DNA from: an uncultured Bacteroidia bacterium
GTDB taxonomy: Bacteria > Bacteroidota > Bacteroidia > Bacteroidales > F082
Length of the DNA stretch: 64,000 bases
Direction: 5' to 3'
Assembly: GCA_902799345.1 (NCBI GenBank)
Contig: CADBZW010000005.1
Location: 169,916 to 233,915 of the forward strand
The translations under genes were made by a program, and so were the position numbers. Below the pieces are notes generated by a model, which searched no databases, had not been told where the DNA came from, and saw nothing but the letters and a program-made list of their open reading frames with translations. Shown here piece after piece: positions 8,762 through 15,820 of the stretch (positions are counted from its first letter, which is position 1; each line of letters opens with the position of its first letter).

Positions 8762-9024
8762 TAATTTTGCAGCGTCTTTATCCATTGCGGGTGTGTGATG
8801 ATGACTAGACAAGAGTGTCTGGGTGTCCCTACAACACTGGTTGAAGAAGCCGAGTCGGTCGGCTATATTCCACATCCGTCCGCCGCCCTGGCAGGTCTGC
8901 ACGATCACCTGACCAGCGGGGTACGGGACGTTGGGGGTGCAGACAACCCATACTGGCATCGGGCGGTTGCCAGCTCTGAAGACTGACATACGGGGAGTCC
9001 TTTGTGGGCTTCCCGTTTCCTTTT
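8762..9024 (+). ncRNA. Structured RNA C (mid-island), with promoter and terminator
   Basis: A -7 box TAATTTTG (8762-8769) followed by CAGCGTC, the same start as RNAs A and B, leads into about 250 bases. They are rich in paired arms: AGCCGA/TCGGCT, GTCTGCAC/GTGCAGAC, and CTGGCA/TGCCAG. The 3' end is an 11-bp stem (8990-9000 with 9006-9016) followed by TTTCCTTTT, a good intrinsic terminator. The opposite strand has an open frame of 103 codons that I regard as a shadow. I cannot assign a family; it is separate in sequence from A and B apart from the 5' end. Confidence 0.6.
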
Positions 9025-9091
9025 GCTTCATACTGATGTCACTGCATCTTGCATCCATAATAATCTATAATTTCCTTTTTTTTTGACGCGG

Positions 9092-9128
9092 CAAAGACAA
9101 AAAACAACTGTTTCGAAACATGAAACAT
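9092..9128 (-). promoter_or_regulatory. Operator-promoter module, site 2
   Basis: On the minus strand TGTTTCA-TGTTT-CGAAACA (one mismatch in the second arm) lies nine bases before TGTCTTTG, a weaker -7 box. The bases after the box, CCGCG, are the same as at site 1. The transcript would run antisense to RNA C towards site 1; no convincing gene starts there. It may control an antisense transcript. Confidence 0.6.
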
Positions 9129-9139
9129 GTCGTTTTTTT

Positions 9140-9309
9140 GAATCATATCAAAAAGAGAACTGCCGTCCCGAAAAGTCCCAAAAGAAACCTTAAAGAGGCA
9201 GCAGTTTCTTGTTATCGCTGGAGGGAACATACGCGAAGGTCCGCCCCTTACGTCTTGATAATTCATTTGTTTTTCATTCCGTGTCCGCGACCAACTGGCT
9301 ACAAAAGTA
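9140..9309 (-). ncRNA. Possible RNA E, minus strand
   Basis: A minus-strand -7 box TACTTTTG (complement of 9302-9309) is followed by about 150 bases without a good reading frame. They end in a modest stem AACTGC/GCAGTT (9158-9163 with 9201-9206) and a T-rich tract. It would be a separate short transcript between the DUF5618-like gene and site 2. The evidence is thinner than for RNAs A to D. Confidence 0.35.
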
Positions 9310-9361
9310 CAAAAAAACTGAAATACCGCCATCTGATTGCGTTTTTTCAACGAATCAATCC

Positions 9362-9997
9362 TCAAAACACCAGATAATCAAACCGTTTTTTCTCTTCAGG
9401 AGTCAACAAGTAGATGTTATCGCATACAAATTCTTGAAAAGCGATTTCGATGAGGTCTTTACGCTTTGTGCCCGTTTTATCAAGCAGCAGTTCAAACAGC
9501 TCCTTGCTTTGCCTCTTGACGATACGTCTGTCTTCCCTCTTGGTGGAATTAAACTTCTTCATCCTCTCTTCCCTGTCTCTTTTCTCTTCCTCGATTTGCT
9601 CGATGACACTTTGTATGTTTTTGCACATATCAATCAGGTATTCAGCCCTTTCAATGCCATCATCGCAAATATTTTTGGATTGATTTCCGTCCACTGACAA
9701 ATAAATTGCCAGCGCATAATAGGCAATATCAAAACCGTTATATAATCTATCGCCAATTTTCCTTGTTTCTTCCTCATAAGCCTTGTAATCATAGGTTTCT
9801 ATGTTTTTTTCAAGGGCATAATTCAAGGCTATGGAACAACCCTTCCACGCTGACCTTCCGGCCTTTTTTACGTTTTTCACATCAGCGTAATGCAACAAAA
9901 TGCCATCGTCCGAAATATCATCAATGGGTGTGTTGGCCAGTATGTCTTTTGCCTTTTGCAGGTATTCTTCCGCTTTTTGTATAGGGGTCTTTTTCAT
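9362..9997 (-). CDS. Unknown protein with DUF5618-like N-terminus, paralogue of 5067-5711
   Basis: The protein has 211 residues and the same plan as the 5067-5711 product: KAEEYLQKAKDIL, an ADVKNVKKAGRSAWKG block, a helical middle, a charged coiled coil near residues 135-165 and the tail LLTPEEKKRFDYLVF. It lies 18 bases after the gene at 10016-10708 and is probably in its operon, driven by site 3. Two family members under two copies of the same operator argue for one shared function. That function is unknown. Confidence 0.65.
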   Translation of the reverse strand: MKKTPIQKAEEYLQKAKDILANTPIDDISDDGILLHYADVKNVKKAGRSAWKGCSIALNYALEKNIETYDYKAYEEETRKIGDRLYNGFDIAYYALAIYLSVDGNQSKNICDDGIERAEYLIDMCKNIQSVIEQIEEEKRDREERMKKFNSTKREDRRIVKRQSKELFELLLDKTGTKRKDLIEIAFQEFVCDNIYLLTPEEKKRFDYLVF

Positions 9998-10015
9998 AGG
10001 GCTATATTTGCAAAA

Positions 10016-10708
10016 TCAAACATTTCTGAAACTAGTGTTTTTGTCGAAGCCCGCCGATTCCAGTTTCTGGATGTCGCTACGAGTATCAACTATCGGTTTT
10101 TCCTTCTGCGAAGAGAGAAACTCATAGATTGCCTTCCACATCTCTTCCGAAGGAATGACTTTGGGAATATAGGTCTCACATAGAATAGGATTGTCCACCC
10201 GTTTGGCAACATCCACTTTTCTCTTACCCCATTCAACCTCTCCCGTCCAAAAGCTAAAAAGCAGACTGCAAGGAGCTAACGCGATGGGCGAATCCGAAAT
10301 ACGGTCCTTCACCTCATGCTCCGTTCTGATCAGCCTATAATCCACACATAGACTATTGTTTTTGGTATCAATCCATCTTTCTACCTCAAAGCAATACCGA
10401 TTCCATCCGACTTCCAAGACATAATGGAAAACCCTACCTTCAAGCCTAGTCTTGTGATAAAACCTTTTTTTCGTTTTTTCCACTTCACTCCTATTGCGAA
10501 CGCTGTTCAACTCCCATATTTGTTTGGCTTCCATAGGTTTGTCGTCAGGCAATAATGTGGTGGCGAAACATTCTTCCAAACCAGATTGCAAGACGCCTGG
10601 TGCATTGAGCGACTTTGAACCTCTGCGGTCAAAGACAATCTGTTCGTCAATGCCATACACGCCCGACAGATAATCGTAGTAGTCTTTCTTGTTATCGATG
10701 ATTTTCAT
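10016..10708 (-). CDS. Conserved Bacteroidetes protein of unknown function (KIIDNKKDYYDYL family)
   Basis: The protein has 230 residues. The opening KIIDNKKDYYDYLSGVYGID, followed by a DRRGS motif, is one I associate with a recurrent uncharacterised Bacteroidetes family, but no catalytic motif stands out. There is no signal peptide. I start it at 10708; the longer reading begins in the -7 box region. It is the first gene after operator-promoter site 3 and is followed by the DUF5618-like gene. Confidence 0.65.
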   Translation of the reverse strand: MKIIDNKKDYYDYLSGVYGIDEQIVFDRRGSKSLNAPGVLQSGLEECFATTLLPDDKPMEAKQIWELNSVRNRSEVEKTKKRFYHKTRLEGRVFHYVLEVGWNRYCFEVERWIDTKNNSLCVDYRLIRTEHEVKDRISDSPIALAPCSLLFSFWTGEVEWGKRKVDVAKRVDNPILCETYIPKVIPSEEMWKAIYEFLSSQKEKPIVDTRSDIQKLESAGFDKNTSFRNV

Positions 10709-10726
10709 GCTTCCTAATTTTGGCGG

Positions 10727-10763
10727 CAAAAATAAAAGCCAATTGTTTCATAACATGAAACAT
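10727..10763 (-). promoter_or_regulatory. Operator-promoter module, site 3
   Basis: On the minus strand the perfect-armed palindrome TGTTTCA-TGTTA-TGAAACA lies nine bases before TATTTTTG (10727-10734). It follows directly on the terminator of RNA B and drives the two-gene operon 10708-9362. Confidence 0.75.
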
Positions 10764-10777
10764 CCTCAAAAAAGCAT

Positions 10778-11127
10778 AAAAAACCGCCGACGGCTAAAGG
10801 CTTTTTGCTGCCCTTGCCGCCGGCGGCTGTATTTTGTTTCGGTGAACCAAGGTAGGTTTGTACTACGTTTGGCCTACGCACCTGAAGGTTACGTTTTGTC
10901 GCCAACAGGTGGGAGCGAAACAGAAGGTCTTGGCCTTCAAAAATGCAGTGTCGATACCTCCGCAAGGATACTCGTAGGATCGGTTTTATGGCCAGCCCTG
11001 TTTATTGGCCAACGACACCGCTTATTAAACAAGGGGATGCCAACAACACCCCTAAGGCCGCTTGCTCGACCTATCCGTTAACCACCCAACACACAATGAA
11101 GCAAGATGTGAGGGCTTTGGCAGATGG
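10778..11127 (-). ncRNA. Large structured RNA B
   Basis: This is an RNA of about 345 bases. It starts just after the -7 box TATTTTTG at 11134-11141 with CAGCGTCC and ends in a GC-rich hairpin (10784-10826) followed by six Ts on the minus strand. The 5' 80 bases are homologous to RNA A with compensatory changes. The remainder contains further long-range pairs such as GTGTCG/CGACAC and CACCTG/CAGGTG, absent from RNA A. The size suggested RNase P RNA or tmRNA, but the signature sequences of both are missing. Its promoter carries operator site 4. Confidence 0.65.
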
Positions 11128-11133
11128 ACGCTG

Positions 11134-11170
11134 CAAAAATACAAAACCATTGTTTCACAGCGTGAAACAT
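11134..11170 (-). promoter_or_regulatory. Operator-promoter module, site 4
   Basis: On the minus strand TGTTTCA-CGCTG-TGAAACA lies nine bases before TATTTTTG (11134-11141). It immediately follows the T-run of RNA D and drives RNA B. This shows that the same regulator would control an RNA gene as well as protein operons. Confidence 0.75.
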
Positions 11171-11174
11171 GACG

Positions 11175-11378
11175 AAAAAAAAACTTTCAGGACAGCCGGT
11201 AGCAGCAACTAATGATAGGCTGTGGTGCCAATCCTGAAAGTATTCTATTGTCGCATCCAAAAGGAAGCAGTACCCGCGTCACTTGTGACGGGTGGGGACA
11301 ACCACCCTGCTTCGGTCTGCCGACCCATGTCCCGTTTCCGGAGATCTACACAGCAACCAGATCGACACTGCAAAAGTA
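11175..11378 (-). ncRNA. Structured RNA D, divergent from the WYL gene
   Basis: The minus-strand box TACTTTTG (11371-11378) is followed by CAGTGTC and about 190 bases. They close on themselves: TGTCGATC near the 5' end pairs with GATGCGACA, GAAGCAG with CTGCTTC, GTCAC with GTGAC, and a GAAA tetraloop sits on a short CCG/CGG stem. The transcript ends in a perfect 10-bp terminator stem (11183-11192 with 11232-11241) and nine Ts. No family is recognised. It lacks the TGTTTCA operator; a different small palindrome, TTGGAATCCAA, sits upstream of its promoter. Confidence 0.6.
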
Positions 11379-11419
11379 CAAAACTTTTTGGAATCCAACA
11401 TTACTTTACGGAATTTCCC

Positions 11420-11427
11420 TATTTTTG
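11420..11427 (+). promoter_or_regulatory. -7 box TATTTTTG for the WYL regulator
   Basis: The box lies 39 bases before the WYL ATG and is divergent from the promoter of RNA D about 45 bases away, so one bound regulator could act on both. Confidence 0.55.
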
Positions 11428-11466
11428 CAAACGTAATCAAAACAGTATCAGAACTGTTGGAACACC

Positions 11467-12366
11467 ATGAGAAACACCGACACATTCAGACAATACACTT
11501 GGTTAGTGAACACCATCCAAAGGGCAGGTGGCATCACCTTCGAAAGAATCGGACAGATGTGGATCGATAGCGACCTAAACGAAGGCAAGCCCTTGTCGCG
11601 CACCACGTTCTATCGCCTGCGCCAAGCCATCGACGACATGTTCGGCATCCGCATCGAGAGCGACAACCAGCACCGCTATTACATCAGCAACCCGGAAACA
11701 CTCTACGACAACTCGACCCAGAACTGGATGCTGCGAACCCTCACCGTCAGCAGTCTCCTCATGGACGGCCTTTCCATCAAAGACCAAATTGTGCTGGAAG
11801 ACATCCCTGCCGGATTGGAGCATCTCGAGACCATCATCGACGCCCTCAAAAACCGCCACGCACTGCGCATGGGCTACAAAAAATTCACCGACTCCGAGCC
11901 TTACACCACCCTCATCGAGCCTTATTGCCTCAAACTCTTCCGTCAACGTTGGTACCTACTCGGAAAAAGCGAAAGAAAAGACCATAAGATGGCTATCTAC
12001 GCCCTCGACCGCATAACGGAAATCACAGAAACAGAGACAAAGTACGAACTAGATGCCGACTTTGATGCCGAGGCCTTTTTCAAGGACTATTTTGGCGTGT
12101 TTATCGGAGAGGAGATGCCTGCACAACGCATCGTATTGCGCGCCTATTACAACATGCCCAACCTACTGCGCACCCTTCCCTTGCATCGCTCGCAAAAAGA
12201 AATATGCAGGACAGATGCCTATGCTGATTTTGAGTATTTTCTTGTCCCCACCATGGACTTCAGACAAGCCATCCTCAAAGAAGGCAACGAATTGGAGGTC
12301 ATCGAACCTCTATCGTTGCGCGAGATGATACACGATGAGCTAAAGGAGACAATTAAATTGTACTGA
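11467..12366 (+). CDS. WYL-domain transcriptional regulator
   Basis: The protein has 299 residues. An N-terminal winged-helix-like segment (about 1-75) is followed by a WYL domain around residues 140-190 (GYKKFTDSE, IEPYCLKLFRQRWYLLG, YALDRITEI) and a C-terminal extension with a VVLRAYYN-like block. WYL proteins sense nucleotides or nucleic acids and commonly control phage-defence or DNA-damage genes. This one is transcribed away from the RNA/protein island and is the only obvious regulator there, making it a candidate reader of the TGTTTCA operator. That link is inferred. Confidence 0.85.
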   Translation: MRNTDTFRQYTWLVNTIQRAGGITFERIGQMWIDSDLNEGKPLSRTTFYRLRQAIDDMFGIRIESDNQHRYYISNPETLYDNSTQNWMLRTLTVSSLLMDGLSIKDQIVLEDIPAGLEHLETIIDALKNRHALRMGYKKFTDSEPYTTLIEPYCLKLFRQRWYLLGKSERKDHKMAIYALDRITEITETETKYELDADFDAEAFFKDYFGVFIGEEMPAQRIVLRAYYNMPNLLRTLPLHRSQKEICRTDAYADFEYFLVPTMDFRQAILKEGNELEVIEPLSLREMIHDELKETIKLY

Positions 12367-12367
12367 C

Positions 12368-12412
12368 AAGCATATTGTGGCAAAAGAGGAGTTCTATTGG
12401 ATGAGATTATGA
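12368..12412 (+). pseudogene. 3' remnant of an FecE-like ATPase gene
   Basis: Directly after the WYL stop the frame reads KHIVAKEEFYWMRL and stop, matching the IVAKEEFYWMR end of the ATPase at 2157-2912. A 14-base core (TTCTATTGGATGAG) is identical and the rest differs mostly at third codon positions. It is a diverged copy of the tail and may mark one edge of an inserted island. Confidence 0.6.
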
Positions 12413-12522
12413 GATAAGAGACACCGAAAAAGAAAGATTTTTATTGTTTTTTACTAAAACATACCAAAATTGAAAAAAACTAATTACTTTTGCATTTGTA
12501 ACCATAATAAAATGGTCTGATT

Positions 12523-12750
12523 ATGTTCGAAACCACAAGTATCACCGATTTATATATGCTGATTCTGGCCTCATTGAGTCCAGACGACAAACTTGACTTG
12601 ATTGCCAAGTTATCCGCCTCAATGAAAGAAAAGTCAGAGGTTTCCAAAAGACCCGACTTAAGCACTTGTTTTAGTGGAGATTGGAGTGATATCGATGCTA
12701 ACGCTTTAAGGAATAACGAATACTTTGGCAGAAGCGTTGAAAACTGGTAA
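12523..12750 (+). CDS. VapB-like antitoxin
   Basis: The protein has 75 residues: a helical N-terminal part (SITDLYMLILASLSPDDKLDLIAKLSAS) and an acidic tail with CFSGDWSDI, typical of small antitoxins paired with PIN toxins in Bacteroidetes. A -7 box TACTTTTG lies at 12485-12492. The next gene, 5 bases downstream, is a broken PIN toxin, so this antitoxin may be orphaned. Family call is by context and size. Confidence 0.6.
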   Translation: MFETTSITDLYMLILASLSPDDKLDLIAKLSASMKEKSEVSKRPDLSTCFSGDWSDIDANALRNNEYFGRSVENW

Positions 12751-12755
12751 GCATT

Positions 12756-13117
12756 ATGTCAAAATACATTCTTGATACTGATACTTGCATTGAACTTTTC
12801 AGAGTTGTTTTATCACCGAAATAACCATTGCAGAACTGTTTTATGGTGCTGCGAAGTCTAACAATCCTAAGCATTTCCAAGATATTGGTTTCATTCTCCA
12901 ATCATTTGAATTATTACCTATTTTCCCTTCACTTAGAATATACGGAACTATCAAGGCATTGCTTGAAAATCAAGGAAATAGGATTGATGAATTTGATTTG
13001 CTGATAGGCGCTTGCGCTGTTTACAACAATTGCGTTACAGTTACCTCCAACATCAAACATTTCAGCCATATCCCGAACCTTCTGATTGAAGATTGGGCAG
13101 AAAAATCCAAGCACTAG
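12756..13117 (+). pseudogene. VapC-like PIN-domain toxin, broken by an internal deletion
   Basis: The start (MSKYILDTDTCIELFR) carries the first PIN aspartates, but the frame ends at 12824. From about 12808 another frame continues as FITEITIAELFYGAAKSNNPKHF and runs through RIDEFDLLIGACAVYNNC to a stop at 13117. About 20 residues between the two parts are missing. Catalytic acidic residues survive on both sides of the break. Either the gene has decayed or the assembly lost a few dozen bases. Confidence 0.7.
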
Positions 13118-13150
13118 AGTTTTTCTATATTCAGTATTTTTGATTTTTTG

Positions 13151-13158
13151 TATTTTTG
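13151..13158 (+). promoter_or_regulatory. -7 box TATTTTTG for bipA
   Basis: The consensus box lies 33 bases upstream of the bipA ATG. Confidence 0.55.
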
Positions 13159-13190
13159 CACCTTAAATCATTGCAGCAATTTTTACTAAA

Positions 13191-14993
13191 ATGCAGAATA
13201 TCAGAAATATAGCAATTATCGCTCACGTTGACCACGGCAAAACCACCCTCGTGGACCGTATCCTTTACCAATCACAACTCTTCAAGGAATCGGACGAAGC
13301 ACCCGGCCAACTCATTCTCGACAACAACGACCTCGAACGCGAACGCGGCATCACCATCCTTTCGAAGAATGTGTCTGTTCGTTATAAAGACGTCAAAATC
13401 AATATCATAGATACTCCTGGCCACGCCGACTTCGGTGGCGAGGTGGAGCGCGTGCTCAACATGGCCGACGGCGTGCTGCTGCTGGTCGACGCCTTCGAAG
13501 GCCCCATGCCGCAGACCCGTTTCGTGCTGCAGAAGGCCATCGAACTGGGCCTGAAGCCCATCGTGGTCATCAACAAGGTGGATAAACCCAACTGCCGTCC
13601 CGACGAGGTGCAAGAGGCTGTCTTCGACCTGATGTTCAACCTCGGCGCCACCGAGGACCAGCTGGACTTCCCCACCGTCTATGGTTCCTCAAAACAAGGC
13701 TGGATGTCGGACCACTGGGAAAACGTCACCGACAACGTCTCCTACCTCTTGGACGTCATCATCGACACCATCCCGCCCGCGAAGTTCGAGGAAGGCACAC
13801 CGCAGATGCTCATCACCTCTTTGGACTACAGCTCGTATGTTGGCCGTATTGCTGTGGGCCGTCTGAAGCGTGGCACCCTGCAGGCCGGACAGAACGTCTC
13901 GCTGGTGAAACGCGACGGTTCCGTGACCAAGTCGACCATCAAGGAACTCTACACCTTTGAAGGCCTGGGCAAGGAGCGCACCAAGAAACCTGTCGAGGCC
14001 GGCGACATCATCGCGCTGATGGGTATCGACGACTTCGAAATCGGCGACACCGTGGCCGACTACGAGAACCCTGAGCCGCTGCCGCCCATCCATGTGGACG
14101 AGCCCACGATGAGCATGCTGTTCACTATCAACAACTCACCGTTCTTCGGCAAGGAAGGCAAATACGTCACCTCGCGTCACCTGCGCGAACGCCTCTACAA
14201 AGAGACCGAGAAGAACCTCGCCTTGAAGGTGGAAGACACCGAATCACCTGATTCTTTGATGGTTTACGGCCGCGGCATACTGCACCTCAGCATCCTTGTC
14301 GAGACCATGCGTCGTGAGGGCTATGAGTTCCAACTTGGTCAGCCCAAGGTCATCATCAAATACATCGACGACGTGAAGTGCGAGCCTATCGAGGCCTTGA
14401 CCGTCCTCGTCCCCGAGGACTTTGCAGGCCGTGTCATCGAGCAGGTCAGCGCCCGCAAGGGTGAGATGACCCAGATGGAGCCCAAGGGCGACCGCATGTG
14501 CCTCGACTTCGACATCCCGTCGCGCGGTCTCATCGGCTTGAGAAACACGCTGCTGACCGTCACCGAGGGTGAGGCCATCGTCTCGCACCGCTTCAAGGAC
14601 TACGAACCTTGGAAGGGCGAGATGCCGACCCGTAACACCGGTGCCTTGATTTCGATGGAGACGGGCCAAGCCATCCCCTACGCCATCTGGAAGCTGCAGG
14701 ACCGTGGCACCTTCTTCGTCAACCCGAACGAAGACGTCTATGCCGGCGAGGTCATCGGCGAGAACACGCGCAGCAACGACATCGTCATCAACGTGTGCAA
14801 GACCAAGTGCGTTTCTCGTTGGAGGAATACATGGAATACATCCGCGACGACGAATATCTTGAGGTCACGCCCAAGAGCCTGCGTCTGCGCAAGATCATCC
14901 TCGACGAGCTGGAACGCAAACGCGCCTCACGTCGTGGCGAGGAATGATGATAAAGCCATAGAGATACACTCCCTCCTTCGTCAGTCGGTATGA
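13191..14993 (+). CDS. bipA: Translational GTPase BipA/TypA with C-terminal deletion-frameshift
   Basis: The translation shows an N-terminal EF-G-like GTPase (G1 [10 protein letters not shown]3 [13 protein letters not shown]4 NKVDK), domain II and the BipA-specific C-terminal region. It acts on ribosomes, helping assembly and stress adaptation. Up to NVCKTK (near 14806) it follows the family, then changes into unrelated residues. The expected ending, [20 protein letters not shown] and onward, is present in another frame from 14813 to a stop at 14945-14947. About 20 residues in between are absent. The last 60 residues as read are therefore not native; the true gene ended at 14947. Confidence 0.85.
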   Translation: MQNIRNIAIIAHVDHGKTTLVDRILYQSQLFKESDEAPGQLILDNNDLERERGITILSKNVSVRYKDVKINIIDTPGHADFGGEVERVLNMADGVLLLVDAFEGPMPQTRFVLQKAIELGLKPIVVINKVDKPNCRPDEVQEAVFDLMFNLGATEDQLDFPTVYGSSKQGWMSDHWENVTDNVSYLLDVIIDTIPPAKFEEGTPQMLITSLDYSSYVGRIAVGRLKRGTLQAGQNVSLVKRDGSVTKSTIKELYTFEGLGKERTKKPVEAGDIIALMGIDDFEIGDTVADYENPEPLPPIHVDEPTMSMLFTINNSPFFGKEGKYVTSRHLRERLYKETEKNLALKVEDTESPDSLMVYGRGILHLSILVETMRREGYEFQLGQPKVIIKYIDDVKCEPIEALTVLVPEDFAGRVIEQVSARKGEMTQMEPKGDRMCLDFDIPSRGLIGLRNTLLTVTEGEAIVSHRFKDYEPWKGEMPTRNTGALISMETGQAIPYAIWKLQDRGTFFVNPNEDVYAGEVIGENTRSNDIVINVCKTKCVSRWRNTWNTSATTNILRSRPRACVCARSSSTSWNANAPHVVARNDDKAIEIHSLLRQSV

Positions 14994-15010
14994 CATGGCT
15001 TTATCATCAT
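14944..15010. repeat. 16-bp perfect inverted repeat after bipA
   Basis: ATGATGATAAAGCCAT (14944-14959) and its exact complement (14995-15010) flank 35 bases. The left arm includes the original bipA stop. It resembles a small palindromic insertion rather than a terminator because no T-run follows. Confidence 0.55.
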
Positions 15011-15020
15011 AGCCACCAAT

Positions 15021-15052
15021 GTCATTCCGAGCGAGGAACGAGCGAGAGAATC
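15021..15052 (+). repeat. Dispersed intergenic repeat (GTCATTCCGAGCGAGG type)
   Basis: The string GTCATTCCGAGCGAGGAACG followed by AGCGAGAGAATC is a widely dispersed small repeat of Bacteroidetes and other genomes. One copy only is seen here. Confidence 0.45.
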
Positions 15053-15209
15053 TTTTAGTGGTCGAATGCAACAAAAATTAATTTCTCAAAGTCGGGCAAA
15101 ATGTCCGACTTTTTTTGTATTATTGCAGTTTGTAGAAACGAGCACCAAAGAGGTTATTCCTCTATCCTCTTTAACCTTATATTTTATTGAAATTCAAAAA
15201 CTTAAGAAT

Positions 15210-15800
15210 ATGTCTAAAATTAAGAAAACTCTGATAATCCTACTCGTCATGATGGGATTGGCTTCATGCGATGTGCTGAACCAAGTGGCCCAGATGGCCA
15301 ACTTCGCCAACTGTTCCTTCAATTTCAACAGCGTGAACCAGATCCAGATGCTCGGCGTCAACCTGAGCAGAGGCATGTCGAAAACCGACCTCAACGCGGC
15401 CCAACTGCTTAACCTGGCCAACTCCATCATGCAAAAGAAACTGCCTGTGACTTTCAACGTGAATGTGGACGTCACCAACCCCAACAGCATCGCCGCCGCC
15501 ATGACCAAGATGGACTATATCCTGACTCTGAACGGCAAGCAGGTCGTCAGCACCTCGATGAACAACGCCATCAACGTGCCAGCCAACTCAAGCAATATGG
15601 TTTCGATTCCCATCTCCACCGACCTGTTCCAGCTCTTCAGCGGTGAGTCGGCCGATGCCATCGTCAACCTGGCGTTCAAGTTGGCCGGTGCCAGCAGCCA
15701 GCCCGTCAACGTGGGGCTAAAGGTGAAGCCTTATATCAACATCAACGGACAGCAACTGGCCTATCCTGACTACATCACGATGAACAAAACGTTGAACTAA
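15210..15800 (+). CDS. LEA14-like lipoprotein
   Basis: The protein has 196 residues. A lipoprotein signal ends at the lipobox LASC (Cys near residue 20). The rest resembles the LEA14/WHy beta-sandwich: repeated segments about the value and default of a beta domain, with VNVDVTNPNSIAAAMTKMDYIL as the tell-tale WHy block. I start it at 15210, where the signal peptide begins, not at 15066. Probably anchored in a periplasm-facing or outer membrane leaflet. Function unknown. Confidence 0.75.
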   Translation: MSKIKKTLIILLVMMGLASCDVLNQVAQMANFANCSFNFNSVNQIQMLGVNLSRGMSKTDLNAAQLLNLANSIMQKKLPVTFNVNVDVTNPNSIAAAMTKMDYILTLNGKQVVSTSMNNAINVPANSSNMVSIPISTDLFQLFSGESADAIVNLAFKLAGASSQPVNVGLKVKPYININGQQLAYPDYITMNKTLN

Positions 15801-15820
15801 TCCCAGAAAACGAGCAGAAA

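Noticed and set aside
8747-9058. 103-codon minus-strand ORF (MDARCSDIS...) over RNA C
   Set aside because: It overlaps the paired arms, the promoter and the terminator of RNA C on the other strand, has no ribosome site and no recognised domain. I treat it as a shadow, although operator site 2 does point into it.
9039-9365. 108-codon minus-strand ORF spanning site 2 and the possible RNA E
   Set aside because: It runs through two promoters and a terminator-like stem, with no plausible start signal.
10778-11127. RNase P RNA or tmRNA as identity of RNA B
   Set aside because: Length fits, but the RNase P core (GAGGAAAGTCC region) and the tmRNA ends are both absent.
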